NCBI GenBank assembly: GCA_021323635.1
Contig: JAJPKQ010000035.1
Coordinates: 1-42,718 of the forward strand
Direction: 5' to 3'
Origin: a bacterium
GTDB lineage: Bacteria; Actinomycetota; Thermoleophilia; Solirubrobacterales; Solirubrobacteraceae
Length of the DNA: 42,718 bases
Part shown: positions 35,731-42,718 of the stretch, piece after piece
Layout: each line of letters starts with the position of its first letter
How positions within the stretch are numbered: position 1 is the stretch's first letter
Translations under genes and position numbers: made by a program
Notes under the pieces: model-generated
The model's input: the letters and a program-made list of their open reading frames with translations, nothing else
Database searches by the model: none
Told to the model about the DNA's origin: nothing

Positions 35731-36987
35731 TCAGAAGTCGCTTGCGGAATGCGGCCCGACGCAGGCGACCGCCGGCTCGAGGATCAGCGAGCTTCCGATC
35801 GCGCGCAGCGCGTGCGCGTCGACGGCGTCGACCGCCGCGATCATTGCCTCCGGATCGGGCTCTTCCCCGTGCACGATCACTTCTTCGGCTGCGCCTCTGG
35901 CCATCGCCGAGCTGTTCTCGAAGGCAAGCGCCAGGCGCCCGGCGGTGTAGGCGCGCGCCCGCGCCACCTCCTCCTCGCTCGGCCCCTGGTCGGCCAGCTC
36001 GCTGACGATCTGGCGGATCAGGGCGTAAGCCTCGATGCACTGCTCCGACTTGAGCCCGGAGCCGATCTGCAAGATCGGCACGTCGGCGTAGCTGTGGGCA
36101 AGCGCATAGACCGAGTAGCAGAGGCCGCGGCGCTCGCGCAGCTCTTCGAAGAGGCGTGAGGACATCGAGCCGCCGAGAATCGTCGCGAAGACCGCCGCTG
36201 CCGCCCGCTCTGCGCGGGTGCCTGGTGGCTGGGCGCTGCGATAGATCAATCGCAGGTGCGACTGGTTGGTGTCGCGCTCGCACACCAGCTTCTCAAAGCG
36301 CGGCGCAGGCGCCGGCGGGAAGGGCTCGCTGAGCGGCAGGTCGGGAAGGCGACCGAGCAGCTCATCGAGCTGCTCGGGGGCTGGCAGGTGCTCCAGGTTG
36401 CCCGCCAGGAAGGCGCCGCCGCGGCGTCCTGACCAGCGCCGCTGCCTGAAGGCGATCACCTGATCGCGCGAGAAGCTCGCGATGTGCTCCACCGGGCCGA
36501 GCACGGTGCGCCCCAGCGGGTGCTCGCCGAAGGCCGCCTGATCGATCAGATTCTCGGCGATCACCGCCGGCTGGTCGTTGGCGCGGTTGATCTCCTGGAT
36601 CACGACGCCGCGCTCGCGCTCGAGGTCCTCCGCGGCGATCCGCGGCCTGCCGACAAAGTCGCTCAACAGATCGATCGCGCCGATCGCCGACTGCGCGCGG
36701 ACGGTGATGTGGAAGGCAACCAGGTCTTGGCTTGTATAGGCGTTGAGCACACCGCCCATGCCCTCGGCTGTGCGATTGATCGCCTGGTGGGTGCCATACC
36801 GCTCGCCTCCCTTGAACACCAGGTGCTCGAGAAAGTGCGCGATGCCGTTCTCCTCCGCGCGCTCGCAGCGCGCTCCGGCATCGAAGGCGAGCAGCACGCT
36901 GAGCGCGCTTGTGCCGGGCACGGGCAGTGGGAAGATGCGCAGGCCGTTGCTCTGCAGCTCGCGGACGCTCTGCTGTGCGGTGCTCAT
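35731..36987 (-). CDS. M16-family zinc peptidase
   Basis: 418 residues in two M16 halves. The inverted zinc motif HFLEH at 51-55 (His51, Glu54 catalytic, His55) and the third ligand Glu132 (RGVVIQEI), 77 residues later, match the HxxEH-x76-E pattern. The second half (TNQSHLRLIYRSAQPPG; GGSMSSRLFEELRERRGLCYSVYA) carries the R/Y substrate pair of pitrilysin/mitochondrial processing-peptidase homologues. No signal peptide is seen, so it is probably cytoplasmic. In many actinobacteria such a gene lies near rnpB/pnp; here it is convergent with nadA (7-nt gap) and divergent from the S41 protease. Confidence 0.92.
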   Translation of the reverse strand: MSTAQQSVRELQSNGLRIFPLPVPGTSALSVLLAFDAGARCERAEENGIAHFLEHLVFKGGERYGTHQAINRTAEGMGGVLNAYTSQDLVAFHITVRAQSAIGAIDLLSDFVGRPRIAAEDLERERGVVIQEINRANDQPAVIAENLIDQAAFGEHPLGRTVLGPVEHIASFSRDQVIAFRQRRWSGRRGGAFLAGNLEHLPAPEQLDELLGRLPDLPLSEPFPPAPAPRFEKLVCERDTNQSHLRLIYRSAQPPGTRAERAAAAVFATILGGSMSSRLFEELRERRGLCYSVYALAHSYADVPILQIGSGLKSEQCIEAYALIRQIVSELADQGPSEEEVARARAYTAGRLALAFENSSAMARGAAEEVIVHGEEPDPEAMIAAVDAVDAHALRAIGSSLILEPAVACVGPHSASDF

Positions 36988-37075
36988 GGGCGCTCCTCTC
37001 TGGATCGATCGTTAGGCTGCCTCGCCATCGCCTGGGGGCAGGGTTCCAGTGGGAGGGTAGCCAGCGGTCGACCAC

Positions 37076-37081
37076 TACCCT
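37076..37081 (+). promoter_or_regulatory. -10 box, leaderless start of S41 protease gene
   Basis: TACCCT, 7 nt before the ATG at 37089, with no Shine-Dalgarno between. Confidence 0.35.
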
Positions 37082-37088
37082 GGCAGAG

Positions 37089-38324
37089 ATGCAAGAACAA
37101 GGAGACCCGCGGCAGGGTGCTCGGGGCACGGCGGCCTCGGGCGCGCTGCGCTTTGTGCGCAGCTGGGCGGAGGCCCTGATCGTGCTGATGGCAGTGCTGC
37201 TTGGCGGCATCTATCTGGGCGGGCATCCCAACGATCTGCCGGGCTTCCTGCGTGAAGCGCTGGCGTCGGGCGGGGCCGGCAGCGCAAGCGCAGAAGCGAT
37301 CGCGACGATCGAGCACGACTACTACCGTCGCGTGAGCCCTTCCTCGCTCGTGAGCGCGTCGGTCGCGGGCGCGATCGCCAGCCTCAACGACCCCTTCTCG
37401 CACTACCTGAGCGCTGCCGAATACCGCTCCTTCGCCACCCCGAGCAACTTCTCCGGGGTGGGGCTGGAGGCTGCGGGCGGTCGTGAAGGGCTGCTGATCG
37501 AGCGCGTCTTCAATCCCTCGCCGGCTCAGCGGGCGGGTCTGCGGGCGGGCGAAGAAATCATCGCGGTCAACGGTCGCGCGCTGCGCGGCATTCCGGCAGA
37601 ATCGGCGCGCAACATGATTCGCGGGCCGGCCGGCACCTCGGTGCGGTTGACGTTGCGATCGGCCGGGCGCTCCCACACGCTGACGCTCACGCGTGCGGAG
37701 ATAGCCGAGCCGGTCGTGGCCTCCGGCATGCAGAGATACCGGGGCAAGAAGATCGGCATCGTCTATCTGGCGAGCTTCAGCGCCGGCGCGCACGGCGAAG
37801 TCCGCGAAGCGGTCGAAAGGCTGCTGCATCAGGGTGCACAGGGGCTGGTGCTCGATCTTCGTCACAATGGCGGCGGCCTGGTGGCTGAAGCGCAGCAGAT
37901 CGCAAGCATCTTCATACCCCATGGCGAGATCGTCTCGATGCGCGGGCGCGTGGTGCGCCCCGTGACCCTCTATGCGCTGGGCGACGCTATCCCCACCCGG
38001 ATACCGATGGCGGTTCTCGTTGATCACGATACGGCCTCGGCGGCGGAGATAACGACCGCGGCGCTCCAGGACGATCATCGCGCGACTGTCGTCGGCACCC
38101 ACACCTTCGGCAAGGGCGTGTTCCAGGAGCTGCTGCCGCTGGCCAACGGGGGCGCGCTTGACCTGACGGTCGGCGAGTACTTCACCCCGGACGGGCGCAA
38201 CCTCGGCGGCGGCGGCGTCAGGGAGGGCGCGGGGATCACCCCGGAAGTGCGTCTGCCCGACTCTGAGGTCGACACCGAAGCTGGGCTTGCGGCGGCCCTG
38301 AAGGTGGTTACGGCGAAGCTGTGA
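37089..38324 (+). CDS. S41-family C-terminal processing peptidase
   Basis: 411 residues. A membrane helix near residues 27-42 (ALIVLMAVLLGGIYLGG) anchors it with the protease outside. A PDZ domain follows (FSGVGLEAAGGREGLLIERVFNPSPAQRAGLRAGEEIIAVNG), then the S41 core (GLVLDLRHNGGGLVAEA) with nucleophile Ser317 (DTASAAEI) and general-base Lys342 (HTFGKGVFQ), spaced 25 residues apart as in CtpA/CtpB. It would trim or degrade C-termini of exported proteins. Its TGA overlaps the next GTG, coupling it to the exoribonuclease gene. Confidence 0.93.
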   Translation: MQEQGDPRQGARGTAASGALRFVRSWAEALIVLMAVLLGGIYLGGHPNDLPGFLREALASGGAGSASAEAIATIEHDYYRRVSPSSLVSASVAGAIASLNDPFSHYLSAAEYRSFATPSNFSGVGLEAAGGREGLLIERVFNPSPAQRAGLRAGEEIIAVNGRALRGIPAESARNMIRGPAGTSVRLTLRSAGRSHTLTLTRAEIAEPVVASGMQRYRGKKIGIVYLASFSAGAHGEVREAVERLLHQGAQGLVLDLRHNGGGLVAEAQQIASIFIPHGEIVSMRGRVVRPVTLYALGDAIPTRIPMAVLVDHDTASAAEITTAALQDDHRATVVGTHTFGKGVFQELLPLANGGALDLTVGEYFTPDGRNLGGGGVREGAGITPEVRLPDSEVDTEAGLAAALKVVTAKL

Positions 38325-40417
38325 GCGAGGCAGGCAGGCCTCTGCGCTACGGCTCCGAGCTGGTCTGCGCGCTGCAGCGCCGCGGCCGCTTCCTGGTCGG
38401 CAGCCCGGCATTTGCGGCGCGCGACGCCGATTGGCGCGCTCGCAACGCCAACGCTCAGCTGAGCATCGGCCCGGCTCGAGCGCTGCGCGGCCATGCGCTC
38501 GAGGATGGCGACCTTGCGCTGGTGCGGGTCGAGCGCGCTGCGCACGCGAGCGTGATCGAGCGCATCGGGAGCGCGGAGGACGCGGCGGCGGCGATCCGGG
38601 CACTGGCGCTCGATGCCGGGCTGGGCCGACCCTTCGATGCGGCCGCTGAGCGCGAAGCAGCGGAGCTGCGGCGGCGGCCGCCTGGCGCTGTCGCTCACGG
38701 TGCGAGGGTCGACCTGCGCGCGCTGCCGACCTTCACGATCGACCCGAGCGATGCGCGCGACTTCGACGACGCGATCTCGGCGACGCAGCTTGAGGGCGGC
38801 GGGACGCTGATCTGGGTGCACATCGCCGATGTCGCGGCGTATGTGCGGCCGGGCGGCGCAATCGACCGTGCCGCGCAGGCCCGGGCGTGCAGCGTCTACC
38901 TCCCCGGCGCAGTCGAGCCGATGCTCCCGGAGGTGCTCTCCGCAGACCTCTGCTCGCTGCGGCCCGGGGTGGAGCGCCCCGCGATCAGCGTGGAGCTTGA
39001 GGTCCGCGAGGGGATGGTCGTCCGCAGCTCATTCAAGCGCTCGCTGATCCGCTCCGATGCGCGCCTCGAGTATGAGCAGGTCGACCGCGTCCTCGGCGGG
39101 AGAGAGCGCCTTGAGGGGCCGTTGGCGCCGGCGCTCGCACTCGCGCACCGCGTGGCCTGCGCTATGGCAGGGCGCCGCAGGGAGCGCGGCGCGCTGACGC
39201 TCTGCTCCTTCGAGCCGGAGGTACGAATTGATCGAGCCGGCGCGGTGACGATTGCGATGCGTCGCAGCGGCGGCTCGCCGGCCCACGGGCGCGGCGAGGT
39301 CGACGCGCGCGGCCTGATCGAGCAACTGATGATCGCTGCCAACGAGGCCGTTGCCGGACACCTCGCGCGTGCGCGCGTGCCCGCGCTCTACCGGGTGCAC
39401 GAGCATCCCGAGCCTCCTCGCGTGGAGCTGCTGCGCGATCAGCTGGCGAGCCTCGAGCTGCCGACGCCGCCGCTCGCGGAGGTGATGACGCCCGCTGACG
39501 CCGGGCACGCGCTGGCGGAGATCGCCCGGCTCACCGACGGACACCTGCGCGCCTTGGCAGGGCGCAGCGCGGGCGCTCCCGCGCTCGCCGCCGGGCGCAC
39601 CACGGCAGCGCTGCAGCTGGCGCTCGGCGCCCTGATCCTGCGCAGCCTCAGCCAGGCCTTCTATTCGCCGCGCAACATCGGCCACGCTGCGCTGCGCTCG
39701 GAGGCATATTGTCATTTCACTTCCCCGATTCGCCGCTATCCCGATCTGATCTGCCACCGAGCGCTGCTGGCAAGTCTCGCGGGAGCTGAGCTTCCGCAGG
39801 CGGCCGGGCTCGCGGACCTTGGCGCCTGGTGCTCGGAGCGCGAGCGCGCCGCGATGGCGCTCGAACGCGAAGCCGACGCGATGGCACGTTGCTTTGCGCT
39901 CGAGCAGGCGCTCGCCGGCGGCGAGCGCGAGCGCCCCCTGCAAGGAGTCGTTGTCGGGGTGATCAGTGCGGGCGCCTTCGTCGCTTTCGGGCTGCCGGAG
40001 AATCGCGCCTTGAGGCCCACCGCCGAAGCGGATGCGCCACCCTTTGAAGGCCTGCTTGCGCTGCGCCAGCTGCGCGCCGCGCAGCGTTCGGAGGCGGGCC
40101 CAGGCAGGCCCGCAGCGGCGGCCCGCAAGCTGCGTGGCGCCGGCGTGCGAGCTCACTACGAATGCAACGCGCAGGGCACGATCCTGCATGCAAGCGGCGC
40201 CGGCCGATCCGTTCGCATCGGCGATCCGTTGGCGGTGCGCGTGGGGCGCATAGAGACGCTGCGCGGACGCGTCGAGCTGCTTGCTGTGGGCGATCGAGAG
40301 GACGCCGAGCGCGGGCGCTCAATGTCGTCGGTGCCTGCCGGCGCCCCTGGCGCACGGCGAGCGGCCGGCAGGCGGGGAGCGCCGCGGCGGCGCGCCCGCG
40401 CCGGTGGCGGGCGTTAG
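38321..40417 (+). CDS. RNase II/RNase R family 3'-5' exoribonuclease
   Basis: 698 residues. The RNB catalytic domain begins TIDPSDARDFDDAIS, with the four metal-binding Asp at 141, 144/147, 149 and 150, and ends with FTSPIRRYPDLICHRALL. The N-terminus is short: at most one degraded cold-shock domain instead of the two of E. coli RNase R. After the catalytic domain comes an S1-like region (LQGVVVGVISAGAFVAFG) with an insertion, then a basic tail (RRAAGRRGAPRRRAR) that may bind RNA. It lies just before smpB, as rnr does in Firmicutes, and RNase R degrades nonstop mRNA during trans-translation, which fits. The start is GTG. Confidence 0.9.
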   Translation: MSEAGRPLRYGSELVCALQRRGRFLVGSPAFAARDADWRARNANAQLSIGPARALRGHALEDGDLALVRVERAAHASVIERIGSAEDAAAAIRALALDAGLGRPFDAAAEREAAELRRRPPGAVAHGARVDLRALPTFTIDPSDARDFDDAISATQLEGGGTLIWVHIADVAAYVRPGGAIDRAAQARACSVYLPGAVEPMLPEVLSADLCSLRPGVERPAISVELEVREGMVVRSSFKRSLIRSDARLEYEQVDRVLGGRERLEGPLAPALALAHRVACAMAGRRRERGALTLCSFEPEVRIDRAGAVTIAMRRSGGSPAHGRGEVDARGLIEQLMIAANEAVAGHLARARVPALYRVHEHPEPPRVELLRDQLASLELPTPPLAEVMTPADAGHALAEIARLTDGHLRALAGRSAGAPALAAGRTTAALQLALGALILRSLSQAFYSPRNIGHAALRSEAYCHFTSPIRRYPDLICHRALLASLAGAELPQAAGLADLGAWCSERERAAMALEREADAMARCFALEQALAGGERERPLQGVVVGVISAGAFVAFGLPENRALRPTAEADAPPFEGLLALRQLRAAQRSEAGPGRPAAAARKLRGAGVRAHYECNAQGTILHASGAGRSVRIGDPLAVRVGRIETLRGRVELLAVGDREDAERGRSMSSVPAGAPGARRAAGRRGAPRRRARAGGGR

Positions 40418-40420
40418 TGT
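40415..40420 (+). promoter_or_regulatory. -10 box, leaderless start of smpB
   Basis: TAGTGT overlaps the stop of the exoribonuclease gene and ends 7 nt before the smpB ATG at 40428. It could allow smpB expression independent of the upstream operon. Confidence 0.4.
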
Positions 40421-40427
40421 CCAGGCG

Positions 40428-40904
40428 ATGACCAAGCGGCACAGCAGCGCGCGCGGGGGCAACGTGGCGACCAACCGCTCAGCGGGCTTTCGCTACGAGC
40501 TGCTCGACCGCTTCGAGTGCGGGATCGTGCTCGTGGGCAGCGAGGTCAAGTCGCTGCGCACCGGTGGCGCCCAGCTGAAGGACTCCTATGCGGTGATCAG
40601 CGACGGCGAGCTCTGGCTGCACGGCGTTCACATACCGCCCTATGCTCCGGCTGCGCGCGACAACCACGATCCGGAGCGCCCGCGCAAGCTGCTGCTGCAC
40701 CGCTACGAGCTCGAGCGCATAGCGGTCCGCGTGAAGGAGCGGGGGCTGACGCTCGTGCCAACCAGGATCTACTTTGCCGGCAACCGCGCAAAGGTCGAGA
40801 TTGCGCTTGCCCGGGGCAAGGCCGCCCACGATAAGCGCGAGGCGATCCGCGAGCGCGAGATGCGGCGCGACATCGAGCGCGGCCTGCGCGAAGCAAGGCG
40901 CTGA
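40428..40904 (+). CDS. smpB: SsrA-binding protein SmpB
   Basis: 158 residues, full length. Characteristic segments: NRSAGFRYELLDRFECGIVLVGSEVKSLRTGGAQLKDSYA (oligonucleotide-binding barrel that grips the tmRNA elbow), HIPPYAPAARDNHDPERPRKLLLHRYEL, and a C-terminal basic helix DKREAIREREMRRDIERGL that mimics mRNA in the empty A-site channel. It carries tmRNA into stalled ribosomes. The frame is open upstream inside the exoribonuclease gene, but MTKRHSSARGGNVATNR at 40428 is the family start. ssrA itself is 1.3 kb downstream, beyond an opposing M50 gene. Confidence 0.96.
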   Translation: MTKRHSSARGGNVATNRSAGFRYELLDRFECGIVLVGSEVKSLRTGGAQLKDSYAVISDGELWLHGVHIPPYAPAARDNHDPERPRKLLLHRYELERIAVRVKERGLTLVPTRIYFAGNRAKVEIALARGKAAHDKREAIREREMRRDIERGLREARR

Positions 40905-40933
40905 GCGACGCCGGCTGCAGCGCCCTCTCGTCG

Positions 40934-40959
40934 CTGTAGGCGCCTTCAGGCGCCTACAG
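40934..40959. terminator. bidirectional terminator hairpin between smpB and M50 gene
   Basis: A perfect 11-bp stem, CTGTAGGCGCC / GGCGCCTACAG, with loop TTCA. The TAG of the M50 gene (40954-40956) lies inside its right arm, so the same hairpin can stop transcription from both sides. There is no T-run. Confidence 0.7.
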
Positions 40960-41907
40960 GCTGCTGAAGGAGTGCCCTTCGGCAAAGAGCACGTGCGTTG
41001 CGCCCATGCCGAGCACCAGCAGCACGAGCAATGCGATGTAGGTTGCGCCGATCAGCGTGCGCCCGCCCGGCGAGACGGCGTAGTAGGCGCGCACAGCCTC
41101 GCCACCCCGGGTGCGCTCGCGCCAGCGCCTGTAGAGGTCAAAGCCGGCGATGATCACGATCAGCAGCAGGATCGGGTTGGAGTCGGTGATCAGCAGCGCG
41201 ATCAGGATGCCAAAGCCCGCGAACCACATCCACGGCCACATCGCCGCTACCGCTCTGCCGCCGTCGAGCGGCGTGACCGGGATCAGGTTGAAGAGGTTGA
41301 TCAAGAAGCCGAGATAGGCGGCGGCAAGCAGCAGCGGGCTGTGCAAGAGGGAGCCTGCGAGCGCGACCGCGCCGGCGCCCAGTGAGCCGAGGATCGGCCC
41401 CGCCAGGCCCACGCGGGCCTCTGCCGCGGCGTCCTCGCCAAGCGAGCGGGCGGCGATGAAGGCGCCGAGAAAGGGGACGAACATGGGCGCGCTGGCGTGC
41501 AGCCCCTCGCGGCGCAGCTGGATGACGTGGCCGATCTCGTGGATGAAGAGCAGCGCCACGAAGAGCGCCGCAAGCGGCCAGCCGAAGAAGAGAGCGTATG
41601 CCGCCACTGAGACCAGCGCGGTCCCGGCCGTGGCAAGCAGCTTGAGGTTGGGCAGCGCGATCAGCAGCGCCTTGATCGCCGCAAAGAACTTCGCCGCCAC
41701 CGCTGCGAGCGCCGCGAGCGCGCTTGCCGGGCCTCTGCGCACGCCGCGACGTGGCGGCGCCTGATCGCCGGCCACAGCGTCGATCGGCGCGAGCGCCGGC
41801 TGGCGATCGGCGATGGGATGCGCGCCGATCGCAAGCCCGTTGCTCTCTGTGAGCTCCTGGGGCCTGGCCAGCGGGGGGCTGTAGAGGTTGGGGCGATGGT
41901 CGTCCAT
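40954..41907 (-). CDS. M50 site-2-protease-like membrane metalloprotease
   Basis: 317 residues with about seven hydrophobic segments. The zinc motif HEIGH (His123, Glu124, His127) lies in a helix, and the third-ligand motif NLIPVTPLDGGRAVAA (N-x-x-P-x-x-P-LDGG) lies in a later one, so it should cut substrates within the membrane. There is no PDZ or CBS domain. The substrate is unknown; relatives cut anti-sigma factors or other membrane proteins. The frame stays open upstream to 42240, but that region holds a structured RNA and the tmRNA promoter, so I chose the ATG at 41907, preceded by TGAGG. Confidence 0.88.
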   Translation of the reverse strand: MDDHRPNLYSPPLARPQELTESNGLAIGAHPIADRQPALAPIDAVAGDQAPPRRGVRRGPASALAALAAVAAKFFAAIKALLIALPNLKLLATAGTALVSVAAYALFFGWPLAALFVALLFIHEIGHVIQLRREGLHASAPMFVPFLGAFIAARSLGEDAAAEARVGLAGPILGSLGAGAVALAGSLLHSPLLLAAAYLGFLINLFNLIPVTPLDGGRAVAAMWPWMWFAGFGILIALLITDSNPILLLIVIIAGFDLYRRWRERTRGGEAVRAYYAVSPGGRTLIGATYIALLVLLVLGMGATHVLFAEGHSFSSL

Positions 41908-42010
41908 GGCCTCATTCTCGCACGCGCCATTAGCGCTCTCTAAGGATCGCTCCCGCTTGCGCAGCCTCCTGCATTTGTCGCAATCTGCGGGGTCGGGTCG
42001 GCGCGCGCCC

Positions 42011-42038
42011 TTGCAATCCGGATGCGAAGGCGTATGCT
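42011..42038 (+). promoter_or_regulatory. sigma-70-type promoter of the structured RNA
   Basis: TTGCAA (42011-42016) and TATGCT (42033-42038) separated by 16 nt, the best-matched promoter in the window. Initiation about 7 nt downstream (42045-42047) coincides with the first paired base of the RNA helix that follows. Confidence 0.6.
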
Positions 42039-42045
42039 GGATGAC

Positions 42046-42156
42046 AGACGCGGCAGGGGCCGCAGAAGAGCGAGGCCAAGAGGTGTAAGGCCGCGCCACC
42101 GGAGCGAAGGGCATCGCCCTTCCCGGTCCTCGCAGCGGTCCCGGTCGCGTCTTTAT
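42046..42156 (+). ncRNA. candidate structured non-coding RNA, no known family recognised
   Basis: The two ends pair into a long helix: 42047-42063 with 42135-42151, 17 positions with one A/G mismatch and two G-U pairs. An asymmetric internal loop (AGAAGA opposite A) leads to a second helix, 42070-42077 with 42125-42133, with one bulged U. Inside are two hairpins: GAAGGGC/GCCCTTC with an ATC loop (42106-42122) and a weaker GGTG/CACC one (42082-42100). TTTAT follows the last paired base, and a promoter precedes the first. The G-U pairs would be A-C mismatches on the other strand, so the RNA runs on the plus strand. It lacks the SRP RNA GGAA/AGCAG core and the 6S central bubble. It contains no convincing coding frame. 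Confidence 0.6.
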
Positions 42157-42228
42157 GCACCCCGGCAGTGCGTTGCGCGGTTGCCGTGCGGCAGCCGCTC
42201 TCTGCTCGCCGGCTCCACGGGCGCGTGC

Positions 42229-42234
42229 TACAAT
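42229..42234 (+). promoter_or_regulatory. extended -10 promoter element of ssrA
   Basis: TACAAT preceded by TGC (extended -10). Transcription would start near 42241, a few nt before the mature tmRNA 5' end at 42249, consistent with RNase P trimming. No strong -35 is visible. Confidence 0.55.
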
Positions 42235-42248
42235 GAGCACATATCCCT

Positions 42249-42606
42249 GGGGACGACAGGCTTCGACGGGGCCGGTTCGTGGGGATGGTTGCGAGTCGAG
42301 GTTCCGGGTGGCCTCGTAAAACCCCCGGAAAAGAACAAGTGCGAGCTCTCACGAGCACGCCCTCGCCGCCTAGCATCTAGGTAGAGCGAGGTCTCGGCCC
42401 CCGCAGGCCTGCGGCGGGGATCCGGGATCAGAAAGCAGGCTCGCCCGGTGAGGATTGCTCCCGCCGATCCGGGGACCTTCAGGGGAGCTGGTCCTTCGCA
42501 ACCCGGCCGGCGAGGCGAGCGGGGGACGAGATCAGAGCGCCGGCTACGCTCGTAGAAGCCATCACTCATGCGGCCTCGGACGCGGGTTCGACTCCCGCCG
42601 TCTCCA
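42249..42606 (+). ncRNA. ssrA: transfer-messenger RNA (tmRNA)
   Basis: The 5' GGGGACG pairs with CGTCTCC at the 3' end (7 bp, one G-U) to make the acceptor stem, with A as discriminator. GCGGG-TTCGACT-CCCGC is the T arm. The resume region GGCCTCGTAAAA...AACAAGT leads into the tag frame GCG AGC TCT CAC GAG CAC GCC CTC GCC GCC TAG (42341-42373), giving ASSHEHALAA, which ends in the protease-recognised ALAA. Several pseudoknot-length complementary stretches fill 42374-42560. The genome reads CCT after the discriminator, so the CCA end must be added enzymatically. It rescues stalled ribosomes with SmpB. One-piece form. Confidence 0.95.
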
Positions 42607-42611
42607 CCTCG

Positions 42612-42642
42612 AGAGGTCTTCACGTTTCAACACGGGACCTCT
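42612..42642 (+). terminator. hairpin after ssrA
   Basis: AGAGGTC (42612-42618) pairs with GACCTCT (42636-42642) around a 17-nt loop, starting 6 nt after the tmRNA discriminator base. TTCACGTTT follows, giving a modest T-run. It is a likely part of the tmRNA terminator. Confidence 0.5.
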
Positions 42643-42650
42643 TCACGTTT
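42617..42650. repeat. 11-nt direct repeat flanking the ssrA terminator
   Basis: TCTTCACGTTT occurs at 42617-42627 and 42640-42650. It overlaps the hairpin at 42612-42642. Direct repeats at tmRNA 3' ends can mark integration events, but this pair is short and very close, so slippage or chance is also possible. Confidence 0.45.
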
Positions 42651-42651
42651 G

Positions 42652-42677
42652 GGCCGCCGGTGCTCGCGCCGGCGGCC
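42652..42677 (+). terminator. second GC-rich hairpin after ssrA
   Basis: GGCCGCCGG (42652-42660) and CCGGCGGCC (42669-42677) form a perfect 9-bp stem with an 8-nt loop. There is no T-run, but the stem is strong; it may back up the first terminator. Confidence 0.55.
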
Positions 42678-42718
42678 TGCTCGTCCGAGCTTGGGTCTCG
42701 ATCGGCAACCTCTGCTGA

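Noticed and set aside
42046-42156. SRP 4.5S RNA identity for the structured RNA
   Set aside because: Length and hairpin form fit, but the GGAA tetraloop and AGCAG internal-loop core of domain IV are absent on both strands.
42046-42156. The structured element as a 5' leader of the M50 gene on the minus strand
   Set aside because: Two G-U pairs would become A-C mismatches, and the promoter and T-rich end are on the plus strand.
40954-42240. A 428-residue M50 protein starting at 42240
   Set aside because: The extra N-terminus would cover the structured RNA and the tmRNA promoter and has no family similarity; the ATG at 41907 is better placed.

Overview
The window is high-GC bacterial chromosome. 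It carries a canonical F-type ATP synthase operon with an atpI-like lead gene, a DesA3-type desaturase with its ferredoxin-reductase partner, a GT87 MptB-like mannosyltransferase, a ZTP riboswitch before glyA, and many TANNNT boxes 7-8 nt before start codons (leaderless transcription). Together these point to Actinomycetota, possibly Thermoleophilia/Solirubrobacterales; the phylum is fairly secure, the class is a guess.

Positions 1-4000 look accessory: an orphan IS3-type OrfA, a DUF998 membrane protein, a glyoxalase-fold protein, a GNAT acetyltransferase, a GrpB-family protein and an N-terminally truncated RimJ/RimL-like GNAT. From about 4068 the content is core metabolism and cell envelope. 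glyA sits behind a ZTP riboswitch. A WecA/TagO-like GlcNAc-1-phosphate transferase is followed by a minus-strand cluster of GT87 mannosyltransferase, Tat-exported lipoprotein, ferredoxin reductase and fatty-acid desaturase. Next come an MGDG-synthase-like glycosyltransferase with a degenerate deacetylase-like tail, a NIPA/DMT transporter, a polysaccharide deacetylase and a PAP2-family membrane enzyme. Two convergent pairs here overlap tail to tail by 188 and 361 nt.

17630-25138 is the ATP synthase operon (atpI-B-E-F-H-A-G-D-C). Then come ugd, a mannose-1-phosphate guanylyltransferase-like gene, a phosphoglucose/phosphomannose isomerase, a MerR regulator overlapping ahcY, a second divergent SAH-hydrolase-like gene lacking key active-site residues, another sugar nucleotidyltransferase, a short HPF/RaiA protein, nadC-nadA, an M16 peptidase and an S41 C-terminal processing protease. 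The sugar genes could together supply UDP-glucuronate and GDP-mannose for the envelope glycosyltransferases upstream.

The right end is a trans-translation neighbourhood: an RNase II/R family exonuclease, smpB, a site-2-protease-like M50 gene on the other strand, and ssrA (tmRNA, predicted tag ASSHEHALAA). Between the M50 gene and ssrA lies the most intriguing element: a roughly 110-nt stretch with its own promoter, a long closing helix between its ends and a T-rich 3' end, matching no RNA family I recognise. It is the best candidate in the window for an undescribed non-coding RNA.
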